A DNA stretch of 64,000 nucleotides from Rutidosis leptorrhynchoides. Lineage: Eukaryota > Streptophyta > Magnoliopsida > Asterales > Asteraceae. The stretch is taken from positions 29,092,001 through 29,156,000 of the forward strand of contig NC_092341.1 of assembly GCF_046630445.1 (NCBI RefSeq). Direction: 5' to 3'. Both the position numbers and the translations under genes were made by a program. Each line of letters begins with the position of its first letter. The stretch's first letter is position 1. Shown here one piece after another: positions 1 to 11,274 of the stretch. The notes under the pieces were generated by a model. The model saw only the letters and a program-made list of their open reading frames with translations, ran no database searches and was not told where the DNA came from.

Positions 1-173
1 TTTGCATTAGTGTGTCTTATCGAGTTTGTTAGGATGCATTAGTGAGTCTGGACTTCGACCGTGTTTACTTGAAAAATGATTGCTTAACAAATTTTGTTGG
101 AAACTATATATTTTTAACATGTGAATATTATGTGATATATTAATCTCTTAACGCGTTTGATATTATGTGATAG

Positions 174-788
174 ATGTCTACCTCTAGAACAAGTCCCATT
201 GACTCACCTAATAATAATGAAGAGTCAAATGTAAATTGGAATTATTCATGGACTGATTCACAAGTTCCCGAAGAGGAACCGGAAGAAGAGTCGGAACCGG
301 AAGAAGAATCGGAACCGGAAGAAGAATCGGAACCGGATGAAGAAATAGAACCGGTGGGGGAAATAATAAAACGGTTAAGTAAAAGAAAATCCTCAACCAA
401 CCGACCAAGGTTAATTATGGTCAATGGTGTTTCCGCCAAGGAAGCAAAATATTGGGAGGATTACCAATTCTCCGATGAATCGGATTCCGACGAGAATTCC
501 GATGATGTTATAGAAATTACCCCAACTGAATTTAAAAAGGCAAAAGAAAATAATAAGGGAAAGGGCATAAAAATAGAGAAATCTAATTCCAACCCCGATG
601 AACTTTATATGTATCGTCAACCCCCGAAGTCCTTAAGTTGTAACAATGACCCGGGAACCTCTAAACCACCAGGTTTTTCTAAACCAATGTGGAAAATGAC
701 GGCTCGTATTAGGGGAACATCATATATCCCTAGAAACTTGGCAAAACGAACCAAAACCGAAGAAGAAGAAACGAGCGATTCGGAATAA
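174..788 (+). CDS. Acidic cargo protein of A-family retrotransposon (204 aa)
   Basis: No family is recognised. The protein has a Ser/Asn-rich N-terminus, then about three tandem copies of a seven-residue EEESEPE-type repeat (roughly residues 34-62). A short basic patch follows (IKRLSKRKSS, about 65-74), then a second acidic stretch rich in D/S/E and a basic C-terminal third (GTSYIPRNLAKRTK). There is no signal peptide or membrane segment. It lies between PBS and gag, upstream of the F-box ORF, and is open in both A copies (here and 36573-37187). Compared codon by codon with A2 it has 10 amino-acid changes and 1 silent change, so it is poorly conserved. It could be a nuclear adaptor or a decayed host fragment; no function can be assigned. 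The ATG sits right after a TGA-containing leader. Confidence 0.7.
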   Translation: MSTSRTSPIDSPNNNEESNVNWNYSWTDSQVPEEEPEEESEPEEESEPEEESEPDEEIEPVGEIIKRLSKRKSSTNRPRLIMVNGVSAKEAKYWEDYQFSDESDSDENSDDVIEITPTEFKKAKENNKGKGIKIEKSNSNPDELYMYRQPPKSLSCNNDPGTSKPPGFSKPMWKMTARIRGTSYIPRNLAKRTKTEEEETSDSE

Positions 789-930
789 GATAGTTGTATT
801 CGTGTGGTGTAATATATGTAATATAGTGTGCTTATGCTTTATGATATATGTAAAAAAAAAATTGCTTGTATTAATAAGTATTTTTTTTATTAATCTAACT
901 CTTGTCTATTTTACAGTATAAAAACACAAA

Positions 931-1614
931 ATGGATAGACAACCCAATATTTTAAGAGACCTACCCGGAGACATGATTGATGAAATCTTGTCTAGAGTCG
1001 GTCAGAATTCTTCGGCACAACTATTTAAGGCGAGATCAGTTTGTAAGACATTCGAAGAACGTTCCAAGAATGCTTTGGTTTATAAAAGGCTTTCGTTCGA
1101 AAGATGGGGGATATCACATTGGGAAATCCATAAGTTACGATGTGTTTACTTTGACGCATATATTGCGGGGAACCCAAATGCTATTTTACGCAATGGGTTA
1201 AGAAATTATTTTGACTCAATATATCCGAATATTGGACTTCGTGATTTAGAAAAAGCGGCTAACATGCAACATAAAGAAGCATGTTATGCTTACGGATTAG
1301 TAATGTTCGCTTCTCACCAAAGTGAGAACAAGAATATCGGGCTACAACTATTAAACAAAACGTTCCCACAAGTGACGGAGTCGGTAATTGGGGTAAGAAA
1401 TGAGGTTTTTAGATTATTACGGGACTGTTGGACATTACGTAACCCTCGTCCCTTTGACGACGTTACAACACGCTGTCTTATCAACGGCCATAACGGTTAT
1501 GTTCCACAAGACCAAGGATGGGAAGTAGTCCTAGTAAAACCAGAATGCATGACTTGTTTCTGGACGTATGAATTACGTGTCTTTATTGCCTTTGCTGAAC
1601 GACTTGTGTACTAG
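931..1614 (+). CDS. F-box protein carried by retrotransposon (At2g35280/At1g67623-like), copy 1
   Basis: A 227-aa protein with an F-box at about residues 8-55 (LPGDMIDEILSRVG, then ARSVCKTF) followed by a Sel1/TPR-like stretch (about 105-140, with KAANMQHKEACYAYGLVMFA). The C-terminus is Cys-containing (about 184-215). This architecture matches the plant F-box family typified by At2g35280/At1g67623. Such proteins are expected to bind SKP1 and act as substrate receptors of SCF ubiquitin ligases; the target here is unknown. The ORF is intact although the gag-pol downstream has three stops. A pyrimidine-rich stretch ending ttttacag lies at about 900-916, 14 bases before the ATG, and looks like a 3' splice site. 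The natural reading is a host gene captured by the element. Confidence 0.85.
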   Translation: MDRQPNILRDLPGDMIDEILSRVGQNSSAQLFKARSVCKTFEERSKNALVYKRLSFERWGISHWEIHKLRCVYFDAYIAGNPNAILRNGLRNYFDSIYPNIGLRDLEKAANMQHKEACYAYGLVMFASHQSENKNIGLQLLNKTFPQVTESVIGVRNEVFRLLRDCWTLRNPRPFDDVTTRCLINGHNGYVPQDQGWEVVLVKPECMTCFWTYELRVFIAFAERLVY

Positions 1615-1806
1615 CCAGAATTATCTTCACAACCATCTTGTATCAAATTTATTGTGTGCTATATTTCATGCTATATGTAAAATAAGCGATATTGTAAATT
1701 TGTAAAATATTTTGTAAAAGTTTGAACGCGAAATATTATTATAATCAGTTTTTCATATAGAATTGTAGTAGTTGAATTGTATATTAGCTACTAAGTATGA
1801 ACTTAA

Positions 1807-1823
1807 CGGGTAGGTACTACCCG
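1807..1823 (+). repeat. 17-nt palindrome upstream of gag (A1)
   Basis: A six-base inverted repeat, CGGGTA / TACCCG, with a five-base loop. Its left part, with the preceding ttaa, is the same motif that abuts the 3' LTR (6556-6568). It is present at 38201-38217 in A2 and at 26322-26338 (minus) in R, so it is conserved across related elements. Confidence 0.75.
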
Positions 1824-1919
1824 AATTTAAACTTATAAAACGCTAATATGAAGAAAAAGCTTTTATAAATGAGTTCATATTATGCTACGAAATACTATTA
1901 ACTACTCTTAATATTCTGT

Positions 1920-4900
1920 ATGATTAACTTGTTCCATTGGACTATTTTGAAGGAAATGGCACCGACTACTCGACACACCGTGAATATGAATGAAGAGAAA
2001 TTCCGTACTTTTCTAGCTTCAAACATAGCCGCAGTACAGGCTGCGCTACATACCAATAATAACCTTGGATCTAGCAGTACATGAAATCGTGTAGGATGCA
2101 CCTACAAAGAATTCACTGCCTGCAAACCTTTGGAATTTGATGGAACCGAAGGACCGATCGGATTGAAACGGTGGACCGAGAAGGTCGAATCGGTGTTTGC
2201 CATAAGTAAGTGTACTGAAGAGGACAAAGTGAAGTACGCTACGCATACTTTCACAGGTTCTGCGTTAACATGGTGGAATACCTATCTAGAGCAAGTGGGA
2301 CAAGACGATGCGTACGCACTACCGTGGTCAGCATTCAAGCACTTGATGAACGAAAAGTACCGTCCCAGAACCGAGGTCAATAAGCTCAAGACAGAACTTA
2401 GAGGGTTACGAACCCAAGGATTTGATATTACCACGTACGAAAGACGATTCACAGAATTGTGCCTATTGTGTCCGGGAGCGTTCGAAGATGAGGAAGAGAA
2501 GATCGACGCGTTTGTGAAAGGATTACCAGAAAGAATCCAAGAAGATATAAGTTCACACGAGCCCGCCTCCATACAACAGGCATGTAGAATGGCTCACAAA
2601 CTAGTGAACCAGATTGAAGAAAGAATTAAAGAACAGACTACTGAAGAGGCCAATGTGAAGCAAGTCAAAAGAAAGTGGGAGGAAAACGGTGATAAGAATC
2701 ACCAATACAACAACAACAACAATTACAACAATAATCGCAACAATTATCCCAACAATCGCAACATCAATCGCAACTACAACAAACGGCCCAACAACAACAA
2801 CAACAACAACAACAACAGCAACTACAACAATCATCCCAATAACAATAATAACCGCAACAACAACAACAATCAGAAGCAGCTATGCCAAAGGTGTGAAAAG
2901 TATCACTCGGGGTTCTGCACCAAATTTTTCAACAAGTGTAAAAGAAATGGTCATAGCGCGGTGAAGTGTGAGGTCTACGGACCAGGGGTTAATAGAACGA
3001 AAGGAACAAATGGTGTCGGAACGAGTAATAGCGGAGCAAGTAGTGTCGGAGCAAGTTATGCCAATGTAGTTTGTTATAAATGTGGGAAAGCAGGCCACAT
3101 TATTAGAAATTGCCCGAACCAGGAGAACACGAATGGACAAGGCCGCGGAAGAGTTTTCAATATTAATGCGGCAGAGGCACAGGAAGACCCGGAGCTTGTT
3201 ACGGGTACGTTTCTTATTGACAATAAATCTGCTTACGTTTTATTTGATTCGGGTGCGGATAGAAGCTATATGAGTAGAGATTTTTGTGCTAAATTAAGTT
3301 GTCCATTGACGCCTTTGGATAGTAAATTTTTACTCGAATTAGCAAATGGTAAATTAATTTCAGTAGATAATATATGTCGGAATCGAGAAATTAAACTGGT
3401 TAGCGAAACATTTAAGATTGATTTGATACCAGTAGAGTTAGGGAGTTTTGATGTGATAATCGGTATGGACTGGTTGAAAGAAGTGAAAGCAGAGATCGTT
3501 TGTTACAAAAATGCAATTCGCATTATACGAGAAAAAGGAAAACCCTTAATGGTGTACGGAGAAAAGGGCAACACGAAGCGACATCTTATTAGTAATTTGA
3601 AGGCACAAAAACTAATAAGAAAAGGTTGCTATGCTGTTCTAGCACACGTCGAGAAAGTACAAACTGAAGAAAAGAGCATCAATGATGTTCCCGTTGCAAA
3701 AGAATTTCCCGATGTATTTCCGAAAGAATTACCGGGATTACCCCCACATCGATCCGTAGAATTTCAAATAGATCTTGTACCAGGAGCTGCACCAATAGCT
3801 CGTGCTCCTTACAGACTCGCACCCAGCGAGATGAAAGAACTGCAAAGCCAATTACAAGAACTTTTAGAGCGTGGTTTCATTCGACCAAGCACATCACCGT
3901 GGGGAGCTCCTGTTTTGTTTGTCAAGAAGAAAGATGGTACATTCAGGTTGTGTATCGACTACCGAGAGTTGAACAAACTTACCATCAAGAACCGCTACCC
4001 ACTACCGAGAATCGACGACTTATTTGATCAACTACAAGGCTCGTCTGTTTATTCAAAGATTGACTTACGTTCCGGGTATCATCAAATGCGGATGAAAGAA
4101 GATGATATTCCAAAGACTGCTTTCAGAACACGTTACGGTCATTACGAGTTTATGGTCATGCCGTTTGGTTTAACTAATGCACCAGCTGTGTTCATGGACC
4201 TTATGAACTGAGTGTGTGGACCATACCTTGACAAGTTTGTCATTGTTTTCATTGATGACATACTTATTTACTCAAAGAATGACCAAGAACACGGTGAACA
4301 TTTGAGAAAGGTGTTAGAAGTATTGAGGAAGGAAGAATTGTACGCTAAGTTTTCAAAGTGTGCATTTTGGTTGGAAGAAGTTCAATTCCTCGGTCACATA
4401 GTGAACAAAGAAGGTATTAAGGTGGATCCGGCAAAGATAGAAACTGTTGAAAAGTGGGAAACCCCGAAAACTCCGAAACACATACGCCAGTTTTTAGGAC
4501 TAGCTGGTTACTACAGAAGGTTCATCCAAGACTTTTCCAGAATAGCAAAACCCTTGACTGCATTAACGCATAAAGGGAAGAAATTTGAATGGAATGATGA
4601 ACAAGAGAAAGCGTTTCAGTTATTGAAGAAAAAGCTAACTACGGCACCTATATTGTCATTGCCTGAAGGGAATGATGATTTTGTGATTTATTGTGACGCA
4701 TCAAAGCAAGGTCTCGGTTGTGTATTAATGCAATGAACGAAGGTGATTGCTTATGCGTCTAGACAATTGAAGATTCACGAACAAAATTATACGATGCATG
4801 ATTTGGAATTAGGCGCGGTTGTTTTTGCATTAAAGACTTGGAGGCACTACTTATATGGGGTCAAAAGTATTATATATACCGACCACAAAAGTCTTCAACA

Positions 4901-6533
4901 CATATTTAATCAGAAACAACTGAATATGAGGCAGCGTAGGTGGATTGAATTGTTGAATGATTACGACTTTGAGATTCGTTACCACCCGGGGAAGGCAAAT
5001 GTGGTAGCCGACGCCTTGAGCAGAAAGGACAGAGAACCCATTCGAGTAAAATCTATGAATATAATGATTCACACTAACCTTACTACTCAAATAAAGGAGG
5101 CGCAACAAGGAGTTTTGAAAGAGGGAAATTTAAAGGATGAAATACCCAAAGGATTAGAGAAGCATCTTAATATTCGGGAAGACGGAACCCGGTATAGGGC
5201 TGAAAGAATTTGGGTACCAAAATTTGGAGATATGAGAGAAATGGTACTTAGAGAAGCTCATAAAACCAGATACTCAATACATCCTGGAACGGGGAAGATG
5301 TACAAGGATCTCAAGAAACATTTTTGGTGGCCGGGTATGAAAGCCGATGTTGCTAAATACGTAGGAGAATGTTTGACGTGTTCTAAGGTCAAAGCTGAGC
5401 ATCAAAAACCATCAGGTCTACTTCAACAACCCGAAATCCCGAAATGGAAATGGGAAAACATTACCATGGATTTCATCACTAAATTGCCAAGGACTGCAAG
5501 TGGTTTTGATACTATTTGGGTAATAGTTGATCGTCTCACCAAATCAGCACACTTCCTGCCAATAAGAGAAGATGACAAGATGGAGAAGTTAGCACGACTG
5601 TATTTGAAGGAAGTCGTCTCCAGACATGGAATACCAATCTCTATTATCTCTGATAGGGATGGCAGATTTATTTCAAGATTCTGGCAGACATTACAGCAAG
5701 CATTAGGAACTCGTCTAGACATGAGTACTGCCTATCATCCACAAACTGATGGGCAGAGTGAAAGGACGATACAAACGCTTGAAGACATGCTACGAGCATG
5801 TGTTATTGATTTCGGAAACAGTTGGGATCGACATCTACCGTTAGCAGAATTTTCCTACAACAACAGCTACCATTCAAGCATTGAGATGGCACCGTTTGAA
5901 GCACTTTATGGTAGAAAGTGCAGGTCTCCGATTTGTTGGAGTGAAGTGGGGGATAGACAGATTACGGGTCCGGAGATTATACAAGTAACTACCGAGAAGA
6001 TCATCCAAATTCAACAACGGTTGAAAACCGCCCAAAGTCGACAAAAGAGCTACGCTGACATTAAAAGAAAAGATATAGAATTTGAAATTGGAGAGATGGT
6101 CATGCTTAAAGTTGCACCTTGGAAAGGCGTTGTTCGATTTGGTAAACGAGGGAAATTAAATCCAAGGTATATTGGACCATTCAAGATTATTGATCGTGTC
6201 GGACCAGTAGCTTACCGACTTGAGTTACCTCAACAACTCGCGGCTGTACATAACACTTTCCACGTCTCGAATTTGAAGAAATGTTTTGCTAAAGAAGATC
6301 TCACTATTCCGTTAGATGAAATCCAAATCAACGAAAAACTTCAATTCATCGAAGAACCCGTCGAAATAATGGATCGTGAGGTTAAAAGACTTAAGCAAAA
6401 CAAGATACCAATTGTTAAGGTTCGATGGAATGCTCGTAGAGGACCCGAGTTCACCTGGGAGCATGAAGATCAGATGAAAAATAAATACCCGCATCTATTT
6501 CCAGAAGATTCGGTAACACCTTCAACAGCTTAA
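1920..6533 (+). pseudogene. gag-pol: gag-pol of copy A1, broken by three nonsense codons
   Basis: The frame runs 1538 codons from ATG 1920 to TAA 6531-6533. It is interrupted by TGA at 2082-2084, 4209-4211 and 4734-4736, with no frameshift. The second and third stops sit where A2 has CGA, as expected from cytosine deamination at CpG; the first sits where A2 has GGA. Domains in order: gag, an Asn-rich linker (about 2700-2870), zinc knuckles, aspartic protease (DSGAD), RT (FIDD), RNase H (YTDH), integrase (HHCC then DDE) and a chromodomain-like tail ending near KYPHLF. The first Cys of the upstream zinc knuckle, intact in A2, is Phe here. It is non-functional as one polyprotein. Confidence 0.93.
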
Positions 6534-6568
6534 AATTTCGGGACGAAATTTATTTAACGGGTAGGTAC
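6533..6568 (+). promoter_or_regulatory. 3' hairpin and PPT-like motif before 3' LTR (A1)
   Basis: An inverted repeat AAATTTCG-GGA-CGAAATTT (6533-6551) begins in the stop codon. It is followed by the G-rich motif aacgggtaggtac (6556-6568), which directly abuts the LTR. By position the latter should prime plus-strand synthesis, although it is not a pure purine tract. The same pair occurs in A2 and, reversed, in R. Confidence 0.7.
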
Positions 6569-9500
6569 TGTAGTGACCCGAACTTTTCCATGTTTATATA
6601 TATTAATTGAGATTGATATTTACATGATTAAATGTTTCCAACATACTAAGCAATCAAACTTATTAAGACTTGATTAATTGAAATATGTTTCATATAGACA
6701 ATTGACCACCCAAGTTGACCGGTGATTCACGAACGTTAAAACTTGTAAAAACTATATGATGACATATATATGGATATATATATAGTTAACATGATACTAT
6801 GATAAGTAAACATATCATTAAGTATATTAACAATGAACTACATATGTAAAAACAAGACTACTAACTTAATGATTTTTAAACGAGACATATATGTAACGAT
6901 TATCGTTGTAACGACATTTAATGTATATATATCATATTAAGAGATATTCGTACATCATAATATCATGATAATATAATAATTTAAAATCTCATTTGATATT
7001 ATAAACATTGGGTTAACAACATTTAACAAGATCGTTAACCTAAAGGTTTCAAAACAACACTTACATGTAACGGCTAACGATGACTTAACGACTCAGTTAA
7101 AATGTATATACATGTAGTGTTTTAATATGTATTCATACACTTTTGAAAGACTTCAATACACTTATCAAAATACTTCTACTTAACAAAAATGCTTACAATT
7201 ACATCCTCGTTCAGTTTCATCAACAATTCTACTCGTATGCATCCGTATTCGTACTCGTACAATACACAGCTTTTAGATGTATGTACTATTGGTATATACA
7301 CTCCAATGATCAGCTCTTAGCAGCCCATGTGAGTCACCTAACACATGTGGGAACCATCATTTGGCAACTAGCATGAAATATCTCATAAAATTACAAAAAT
7401 ATGAGTAATCATTCATGACTTATTTACATGAAAACAAAATTACATATCCTTTATATCTAATCCATACACCAACGACCAAAAACACCTACAAAAACTTTCA
7501 TTCTTCAATTTTCTTCATCTAATTGATCTCTCTCAAGTTCTATCTTCAAGTTCTAAGTGTTCTTCATAAATTCCAAAAGTTCTAGTTTCATAAAATCAAG
7601 AATACTTTCAAGTTTGCTAGCTCACTTCCAATCTTGTAAGGTGATCATCCAACCTCAAGAAATCTTTGTTTCTTACAGTAGGTTATCATTCTAATACAAG
7701 GTAATAATCATATTCAAACTTTGGTTCAATTTCTATAACTATAACAATCTTATTTCAAGTGATGATCTTACTTGAACTTGTTTTCGTGTCATGATTCTGC
7801 TTCAAGAACTTCGAGCCATCCAAGGATCCATTGAAGCTAGATCCACTTTTCTCTTTTCCAGTAGGTTTATCCAAGGAACTTAAGGTAGTAATGATGTTCA
7901 TAACATCATTCGATTCATACATATAAAGCTATCTTATTCGAAGGTTTAAACTTGTAATCACTAGAACATAGTTTAGTTAATTCTAAACTTGTTCGCAAAT
8001 AAAAGTTAATCCTTCTAACTTGACTTTTAAAATCAACTAAACACATGTTCTATATCTATATGATATGCTAACTTAATGATTTAAAACCTGGAAACACGAA
8101 AAACACCGTAAAACCGAATTTACGCCGTCGTAGTAACACCACGGGCTGTTTTGGGTTAGTTAATTAAAAACTATGATAAACTTTGATTTAAAAGTTGTTA
8201 TTCTGAGAAAATGATTTTTATTATGAACATGAAACTATATCCAAAAATTATGGTTAAACTCAAAGTGGAAGTATGTTTTCTAAAATGGTCATCTAGACGT
8301 CGTTCTTTCGACTGAAATGACTAACTTTACAAAAACGACTTGTAACTTATTTTTCCGACTATAAACCTATACTTTTTCTATTTAGATTCATAAAATAGAG
8401 TTCAATATGAAACCATAGCAATTTGATTCACTCAAAACGGATTTAAAATGAAGAAGTTATGGGTAAAACAAGATTGGATAATTTTTCTCATTTTAGCTAC
8501 GTGAAAATTGGTAACAAATCTATTCCAACCATAACTTAATCAACTTGTATTGTATATTATGTAATCTTGAGATACCATAGACACGCATACAATGTTTCGA
8601 CCTATCATGTCGACACATCTATATATATTTCGGAACAACCATAGACACTCTATATGTGAATGTTGGAGTTAGCTATACAGGGTTGAGGTTGATTCCAAAA
8701 TATATATAGTTTGAGTTGTGATCAATACTGAGATACGTATACACTGGGTCGTGGATTGATTCAAGATAATATTTATCGATTTATTTCTGTACATCTAACT
8801 GTGGACAACTAGTTGTAGGTTACTAACGAGGACAGCTGACTTAATAAACTTAAAACATCAAAATATATTAAAAGTGTTATAAATATATTTTGAACATACT
8901 TTGATATATATGTATATATTGTTATAGGTTCGTGAATCAACCAGTGGCCAAGTCTTACTTCCCGACGAAGTAAAAATCTGTGAAAGTGAGTTATAGTCCC
9001 ACTTTTAAAATCTAATATTTTTGGGATGAGAATACATGCAGGTTTTATAAATGATTTACAAAATAGACACAAGTACGTGAAACTACATTCTATGGTTGAA
9101 TTATCGAAATCGAATATGCCCCTTTTTATTAAGTCTGGTAATCTAAGAATTAGGGAACAGACACCCTAATTGACGCGAATCCTAAAGATAGATCTATTGG
9201 GCCTAACAAACCCCATTCAAAGTACCGGATGCTTTAGTACTTCGAAATTTATATCATATCCGAAGGGTGTCCCGGAATGATGGGGATATTCTTATATATG
9301 CATCTTGTTAATGTCGGTTACCAGGTGTTCACCATATGAATGATTGTTATCTCTATGTATGGGATGTATATTGAAATATGAAATCTTGTGGTCTATTGTT
9401 ACGATTTGATATATATAGGTTAAACCTATAACTCACCAACATTTTTGTTGACGTTTAAAGCATGTTTATTCTCAGGTGAATACTAAGAGCTTCCGCTGTT

Positions 9501-9819
9501 GCATACTAAAATAAGGACCAGATTTGGAGTCCATGTTTGTATGATACTGTGTAAAAACTGCATTCAAGAAAATGATTTCGATGTAACATATTTGTATTGT
9601 AAACCATTATGTAATGGTCGTGTGTAAACAGGATATTTTAGATTATCATTATTTGATAATCTACGTAAAGCTTTTTAAACCTTTATTTATGAAATAAAGG
9701 TTATGGTTTGTTTTAAAAATGAATGCAGTCTTTGAAAAATGTCTCATATAGAGGTCAAAACCTCGCAACGAAATCAATTAATATGGAACGTTTTTAATCA
9801 ATAAGAACGGGACATTTCA
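6569..9819 (+). repeat. 3' LTR of copy A1 (3251 bp)
   Basis: It starts TGTAGTGACCCG and ends gggacatttca, with the TG...CA termini of LTRs. It aligns along its length with the two A2 LTRs (33117-36363, 42966-46212) with scattered substitutions and a few small indels. A TATA-like ttatatct (7451-7458) followed by a pyrimidine-rich leader is a candidate start of transcription. Short ORFs inside it are present in all three LTR copies and show no sign of being genes. Confidence 0.95.
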
Positions 9820-10063
9820 AAGACCAAGTAAGAACACAACTCATTCATGAGTCTTAGATGGATGATGAACCAAGGTTACATCATATCCTTAGTCTTAACA
9901 CAATTTCAATTCACAATAACAACTAAAGTTACAAACATTACATTAATTCAACAAGTAATAGCACAATCTAAGTCAAAAGAGGTGATGAAACCCTAAGCTA
10001 GAGAGCTTGGATCCATTTCACACAAGTTACAAGGTTGCAAAGCTAGAAAGCTTGAACCTTTAA

Positions 10064-10395
10064 GTGTTCTTGAAGATCTTGAAGCATAAAGCTTGGATCT
10101 TTAAGATATATGAAGATAACAAACACAAGTTTGAATCTTTTTCACAAAACAACATGATCAAAGCAAAAAGAACTTAGATCTAACAAAAAGATATGAAGAT
10201 TCAAGCTAGAAAGCTTGCATCTTGATTGTTCTTGAAGATCTTGAAGCATAAAGCTTGGATCTTGAAGATGCATGAAGATTACAAACAAAAGTTTGAATCT
10301 TTATCATAAAATAGAAAGATTAAAGTATAAAAGAAATAGATCTACAAAAGATATGAAGATTCAAGCTAAAAAGCTTGAATCTTCCATGTTCTTGA
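10064..10395. repeat. Imperfect tandem repeat, about 165-bp unit, in the D LTR
   Basis: Two successive units begin with gttcttgaagatcttgaagc (about 10064 and 10229). They share the order aagcttggatctt, an acaaacAaaagtttgaatc block and a gatatgaagattcaagct block. The units have diverged by substitutions and small indels. Confidence 0.65.
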
Positions 10396-10598
10396 AAGAT
10401 TCATGCTTGAATCAACAAGATATAAATAAGATCAAAGCTACAAGGAACTTGATCTCCATAAGAATGATGATGATGTACACGAAATTGATGAAGAAAAGAG
10501 GAAGAAAAAAGAAAACTTACAAGTATGGAAAGAAAGAAAGAACAAGTGTGTGAAAAACTAAAATGAGAGTAAGTGTTAAATGAATGGGATTATGCTAG

Positions 10599-10606
10599 TA
10601 TTTATA
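10599..10606 (-). promoter_or_regulatory. TATA box of the D LTR
   Basis: TATAAATA on the minus strand, followed 30-40 bases downstream by a CT-rich leader (acttactctc and onwards). This is the usual layout of a plant Pol II core promoter and of the U3/R border in an LTR. No transcription evidence is available. Confidence 0.5.
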
Positions 10607-11274
10607 AGCAAATGAGCATCACATGGATTGATGAGGTGGCCATGAGGCCTCATGGTGGCCGAAATTTTTGAGGGGGGAGGGGGAGACACCATGTTGCCTT
10701 TGGTTAGTGGTTGTCTAAAGTGTGTCCTTTTGCTAGAATCTCATATGACAATTAGATAAACCTTATCCATTATGCTAGTATGACTCATTAATTAATTAAT
10801 TTATTATTTATTTATTATTATGGGCCACTAGTAATAATACTTGGGCTAATTAATTGGGTCACTAGCTAGAGTAGGGTGGGCTTGAGCCCAACAAGGTAGA
10901 AAGTCCAACAAGACTAACTATTGGGCTTTAGCAATTAAATAAATAAAATTAAGCATCCAAAGGCCCAAGTAATTATTATTATAAAATAATAATTAATATT
11001 TCGCAGTCCAAAAGTTCCGGTTCCGACAAAAGTTAAACGTGCGCGCAGTCCGCGGTTTATTCGTAACGGCAAGTAACACTAACGGTTATAGAGCATCCGG
11101 TGGACAAGTTAAGCATTCCACACACACCAAGGCACGTTTTAAAGTATATATGAATATGAATATAAAACACGTGTGCCAAGATTCCGGAGTAATAAAGTAA
11201 CACAGTACGCACAATTACGCAGTTTCGCAAAAATACAAGGCATAAAAGCAAGTCGAAAAAGTCGGGTCGTTACA

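Larger units (their letters stand above)
1..9819 (+). mobile_element. Tekay-like Ty3/gypsy LTR retrotransposon, copy A1 (5' LTR outside window)
   Basis: Base 1 aligns with base 36401 of the complete copy A2, only 37 bases after the end of its 5' LTR. This copy therefore lacks just its 5' LTR and PBS within the window. Order: leader, acidic ORF, F-box ORF, gag-pol, 3' hairpin and PPT-like motif, 3' LTR. The C-terminal chromodomain-like tail of pol and the domain order PR-RT-RNaseH-IN place it in the chromoviruses, most likely Tekay. The gag-pol has three in-frame stops, so this copy cannot move on its own. The bases after the LTR, aagac (9820-9824), are the expected target-site duplication, but the left copy is outside the window. 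Confidence 0.93.
9820..11274 (-). mobile_element. Partial LTR of element D (minus orientation), cut by A1
   Basis: Read on the minus strand the segment starts at 11274 with TGTAACGACCCG. This is the same type of terminus as the LTRs of A (TGTAGTGACCCG) and R (TGTGATGACCCG), which points to a related Ty3/gypsy LTR. A TATA box and pyrimidine-rich leader follow at the expected places. The left side stops abruptly at the A1 LTR, so A1 appears to have inserted into D and the rest of D lies left of the window. Whether D is a solo LTR or a full element cannot be told. The bases caagt at 11275-11279 would be its right TSD. Confidence 0.75.

Noticed and set aside
2601-2964. Open frames of poly-Val (minus) and poly-Thr (plus)
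   Set aside because: Shadows of the AAC-rich Asn linker in gag; the same occurs at 38995-39466.
7143-7376. 77-80-codon plus frame in the A LTRs
   Set aside because: No recognisable domain; conserved only through the recent common origin of the LTRs.
8809-9072. 87-codon minus-strand frame in the A LTRs (also 35354-35617 and 45203-45466)
   Set aside because: Present in all three LTRs only because the LTRs are near identical; no domain, and it lies on the strand opposite to the element.
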